Positions 8,273 through 10,000 of a DNA stretch of 10,000 nucleotides are shown here, in pieces. Below the pieces are notes generated by a model that saw only the letters and a list, made by a program, of their open reading frames with translations, had not been told where the DNA came from and did no database searches. The DNA is taken from contig CM022670.1 of NCBI GenBank assembly GCA_012295275.1, positions 11,687,083-11,697,082 of the forward strand, read 5' to 3'. Position 1 is the first letter of the stretch. The number at the start of each line of letters is the position of its first letter. This DNA comes from Chrysomallon squamiferum. Taxonomy: Eukaryota > Mollusca > Gastropoda > Neomphalida > Peltospiridae. A program made the position numbers and the translations under genes.

Positions 8273-8454
8273 TTGTTTAGAATCTGGACTGAACGAGTGG
8301 CTCTTGTCACCAGAACCAACAGCTGTTTCTAGTGCCTCTGTTATCAGTTTCTGTATAATGCATGTTCTTCTTGATGAGTTTTCAAAAGCAATCTGCATTT
8401 TCTTCACTTGTGGAGGTTGGAAGTTTGCAGTCATCGCTGAAATGTTCCAATCCA
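8273..8454 (-). CDS. Possible minus-strand coding exon, unidentified protein
   Basis: This lies in a minus-strand open frame from an ATG at 8512 to a stop at 8267, in an island visibly less AT-rich than its flanks. As an exon it would start after TTTTTCAAG at 8455 and end CAA|GTGTGA at 8273, 182 bases, phase 1 in and 0 out. The peptide looks like a normal soluble protein, with MTANFQPPQVKKMQIAFENS early, then a helical RRTCIIQKLITEALETA and a polar end. I do not recognise the family. The plus strand is also open across 8169-8459, but that reading is rich in Cys, Phe and His, as expected for the antisense of a coding strand. The segment could instead begin at the ATG at 8512 (METVFQRN) or at an internal ATG. 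Overall this is suggestive, not proven. Confidence 0.3.
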
Positions 8455-8517
8455 CTTGAAAAACGATTATTCCATCAATAGAATGCAAATTCCTTTGGAA
8501 CACCGTCTCCATAAACC

Positions 8518-8531
8518 CTCACCATAGCAAC
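8518..8531. promoter_or_regulatory. Near-consensus RFX X-box
   Basis: CTCACCATAGCAAC compared with GTNRCC-N2-RGYAAC: the right half-site is exact, and the left half-site differs only at its first base. X-boxes bind RFX factors and often sit just upstream of ciliary genes. This one lies immediately upstream of the minus-strand ATG at 8512. Confidence 0.3.
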
Positions 8532-8537
8532 ACAGAA

Positions 8538-8575
8538 TTATTTTTTTTATTTTTTTTTTTTCTCTCTCTCTAATC
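8538..8575. repeat. Poly(T) and (CT)n tract
   Basis: Two T runs separated by an A, followed by TCTCTCTCTCT. No element body is recognised. Confidence 0.85.
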
Positions 8576-8614
8576 AAATTGCATTTAAAATTTTGACGTC
8601 TTCTCTCATTTCAG

Positions 8615-8674
8615 TCTCCTAAACTTCTGGAATACAAGGATGACTTGGTAATGAACCAAAATGAATCTGATTAA
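8615..8674 (+). CDS. Possible plus-strand terminal coding exon, unidentified
   Basis: A strong acceptor (CTTCTCTCATTTCAG) is followed by 19 open codons, SPKLLEYKDDLVMNQNESD, then TAA. A candidate AATAAA lies at 8844-8849, so the interval could be the last exon of a plus-strand transcript. No partner exon with clear splice signals is seen upstream apart from the GluN3 gene, which already ends with its own stop and poly(A) signals. It could be an alternative last exon or chance. Confidence 0.17.
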   Translation, partial: SPKLLEYKDDLVMNQNESD

Positions 8675-8679
8675 AACAA

Positions 8680-9081
8680 GACACCATAAAGATGTTTGTT
8701 TCTAATGTAAAGCTAAACAGAATGTGATTCGTTTTCATTTTATTTCATGTTTTCTGGGAAATTTTTGAAGTTAGATGTCTTTGTTCTGTGAAAAAAGTAC
8801 TGGCTTTTAATTTAGAATTTTTTCAGTATATCATAGTTTGTAGAATAAATTTCAAGAGATTATAAAATATTAAGTCACAGAGACCACAATTTGTGGAGCT
8901 AAATGAGCAAACTAGCCGCCAAATACTAGATTATTCTGAATACTGACTTGTCTGTAGTTTGATAATATATTGTTGTACAAGATTATGAAAACAGTTCTCA
9001 TTTTGTTGAATATTACTCATGTATTTGATATTGTGTTCCTTATCAGTTTCGTTTTATCAATTATTTATTTACTTTATTTAC

Positions 9082-9129
<48 letters not shown>

Positions 9130-9290
9130 TTCATACATACGACTGTTACTCAGGACATATCTGGATTACGTGTTAATGCATCTCACTTGTTACGCACCAT
9201 CTAACATTGTTATAAACACGAAAAAACAGCATTCATTGCCATAAATCAAATTATATTCTGATGAAATGACATGTGTAATATGCAAGGCAT
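8680..9290. other. AT-rich non-coding stretch
   Basis: No gene is supported. It contains an AATAAA at 8844-8849 and a (TTA)n microsatellite at 9084-9129. The Tyr- or Ile-run frames across 8970-9204 are translations of that repeat. Confidence 0.6.
9084..9129. repeat. (TTA)n microsatellite
   Basis: About 15 TTA/ATT units, the longest trinucleotide array in the window. Confidence 0.92.
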
Positions 9291-9328
9291 CGTACAATAT
9301 TTTATTCTCTTAAATAGGTCTGACTTAC

Positions 9329-9350
9329 TCGCTGGTCGACTGGGAACCAT
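9329..9350 (-). CDS. Possible minus-strand first coding exon (short)
   Basis: On the minus strand, GTGATGG gives an ATG with G at -3 and +4. It is followed by MVPSRPA and one further base, then a strong donor (GCGA|GTAAGTC). The phase-1 end matches the phase-1 start of the segment at 8273-8454, and joining them would create an ATG-GAT-TGG junction. At 22 bases the segment is too short to judge on its own. Confidence 0.15.
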
Positions 9351-9767
9351 CACATTACGAAAGACGTAAATGACTTTGAAAACATATCCATGTGTAAACA
9401 AATAAATTGGATTCTGACCCGTTGTAGTTGTTATTTTCAAAGAGAAAACAAAAAAGACTTTGACATATCATTTCGTTTTATTTGTGAAGAGTGATAAAAC
9501 ATTATTAATGTCAACAACATTGTAAACCAAAGTTACTCGACGAGAAGAGCTTTCGCCACAATCTAAGGGAGAGAATTATTAAATATATGAAAGCAAATTA
9601 TCTCTCCTGTTCAGAAAGGAATTAAATGATTTCAAGCAGTTTTAAGTATTCACAAACTTTTTAAATCGTTAAGAAAATAAGCCAGATTAGAATAAACTAA
9701 CTTAACTGTAATTTCACAGACTAAACTTTAGGCATTTTCAATGAAGATCGACATTTTTCTTTCTTTT

Positions 9768-9806
<39 letters not shown>

Positions 9807-10000
9807 ACTGGTTTCAGAGTCAAATTATTTCTTTAGTTCAGAATTTGTTTTAATATAACAGATGCATCCTAAGCTGTTTAATTCAATGTAATATTAAAAA
9901 CTCTTTATTTTTTGTTTACGAACCAGCGGTTATTCAAGATCAGGGTTGCATAATCTTCAACGTGACCAAGGTTTCATTTGCATGGTACCATTATAATATT
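9351..10000. other. Right-edge stretch without a supported gene
   Basis: AT-rich DNA with a 26-base T run (9770-9795). A 7-bp inverted repeat, GGAGAGA (9568-9574) and TCTCTCC (9601-9607), flanks a 26-base AT-rich spacer. A short open frame at about 9508-9620 has a non-repetitive composition but no splice or initiation support. The last 80 bases are less AT-rich and open on the plus strand up to the edge. Confidence 0.5.
9770..9795. repeat. Poly(T) run, 26 bases
   Basis: An uninterrupted T run preceded by a pyrimidine-rich TTTTTCTTTCTTTTCA. It could be the reverse of a retroelement tail, but no element body was recognised. Confidence 0.9.

Noticed and set aside
8169-8459. 96-codon plus-strand open frame
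   Set aside because: Starts in poly(T)-rich DNA. The remainder is Cys/Phe/His-heavy and looks like the antisense of the minus-strand frame. No splice or promoter support.
8970-9204. Two plus-strand open frames with Tyr or Ile runs
   Set aside because: Translations of the (TTA)n microsatellite.
9927-9970. Short exon at the right edge (acceptor GAACCAG, donor AAG|GTTTCA)
   Set aside because: Only 44 bases, a weak donor and a poor acceptor. The interval is open to the window edge, so it cannot be judged here.

Overview
This is animal nuclear DNA: roughly 70-75% A+T by eye, crowded with di- and trinucleotide microsatellites and long A/T runs, with spliced coding exons set off by balanced base composition. 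There are no bacterial-style gene clusters. The one confidently recognised gene is the 3' end of a plus-strand ionotropic glutamate receptor of the NMDA class, GluN3 (GRIN3) type. Intron sizes of 0.4-1.7 kb and the sequence style suggest an invertebrate, possibly a mollusc or other lophotrochozoan. That taxonomic guess is inference only.

GluN3 gene, about 1 to 5200. Four coding exons are visible: 1-205 (cut by the window edge), 1904-2023, 3359-3435 and 3807-4566. They splice in frame into 386 residues. These cover the end of the extracellular ligand-binding lobe, the last membrane helix (M4), and a long cytoplasmic tail ending in a predicted coiled coil and a -SPV carboxyl terminus. The first two introns are ordinary GT-AG. 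The third appears to be GC-AG. A 3' UTR follows, with candidate poly(A) signals near 4917 and 5187, a Pumilio-type element, an AU-rich nonamer and a small hairpin.

Introns and flanks. Intron 1 holds a degenerate AT-rich tandem repeat (272 to about 985) with a clean 37-bp unit and an 85-bp duplication. Introns 1 and 2 both end in trinucleotide microsatellites that abut the splice acceptor. From about 5200 to 7600 the DNA is AT-rich, with no gene I can support and a 185-bp compound microsatellite at 6125-6311.

Right part, 7600 to 10000. There is no certain gene. A less AT-rich island at 8265-8535 is open on both strands, and its minus-strand reading looks more protein-like. Two other minus-strand segments (9329-9350 and 7689-7753) have splice signals and phases that could chain with it, and a near-consensus RFX X-box lies beside it. 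I offer this as a weak hypothesis for an unidentified antisense gene. I found no clearly new biological system in this window.
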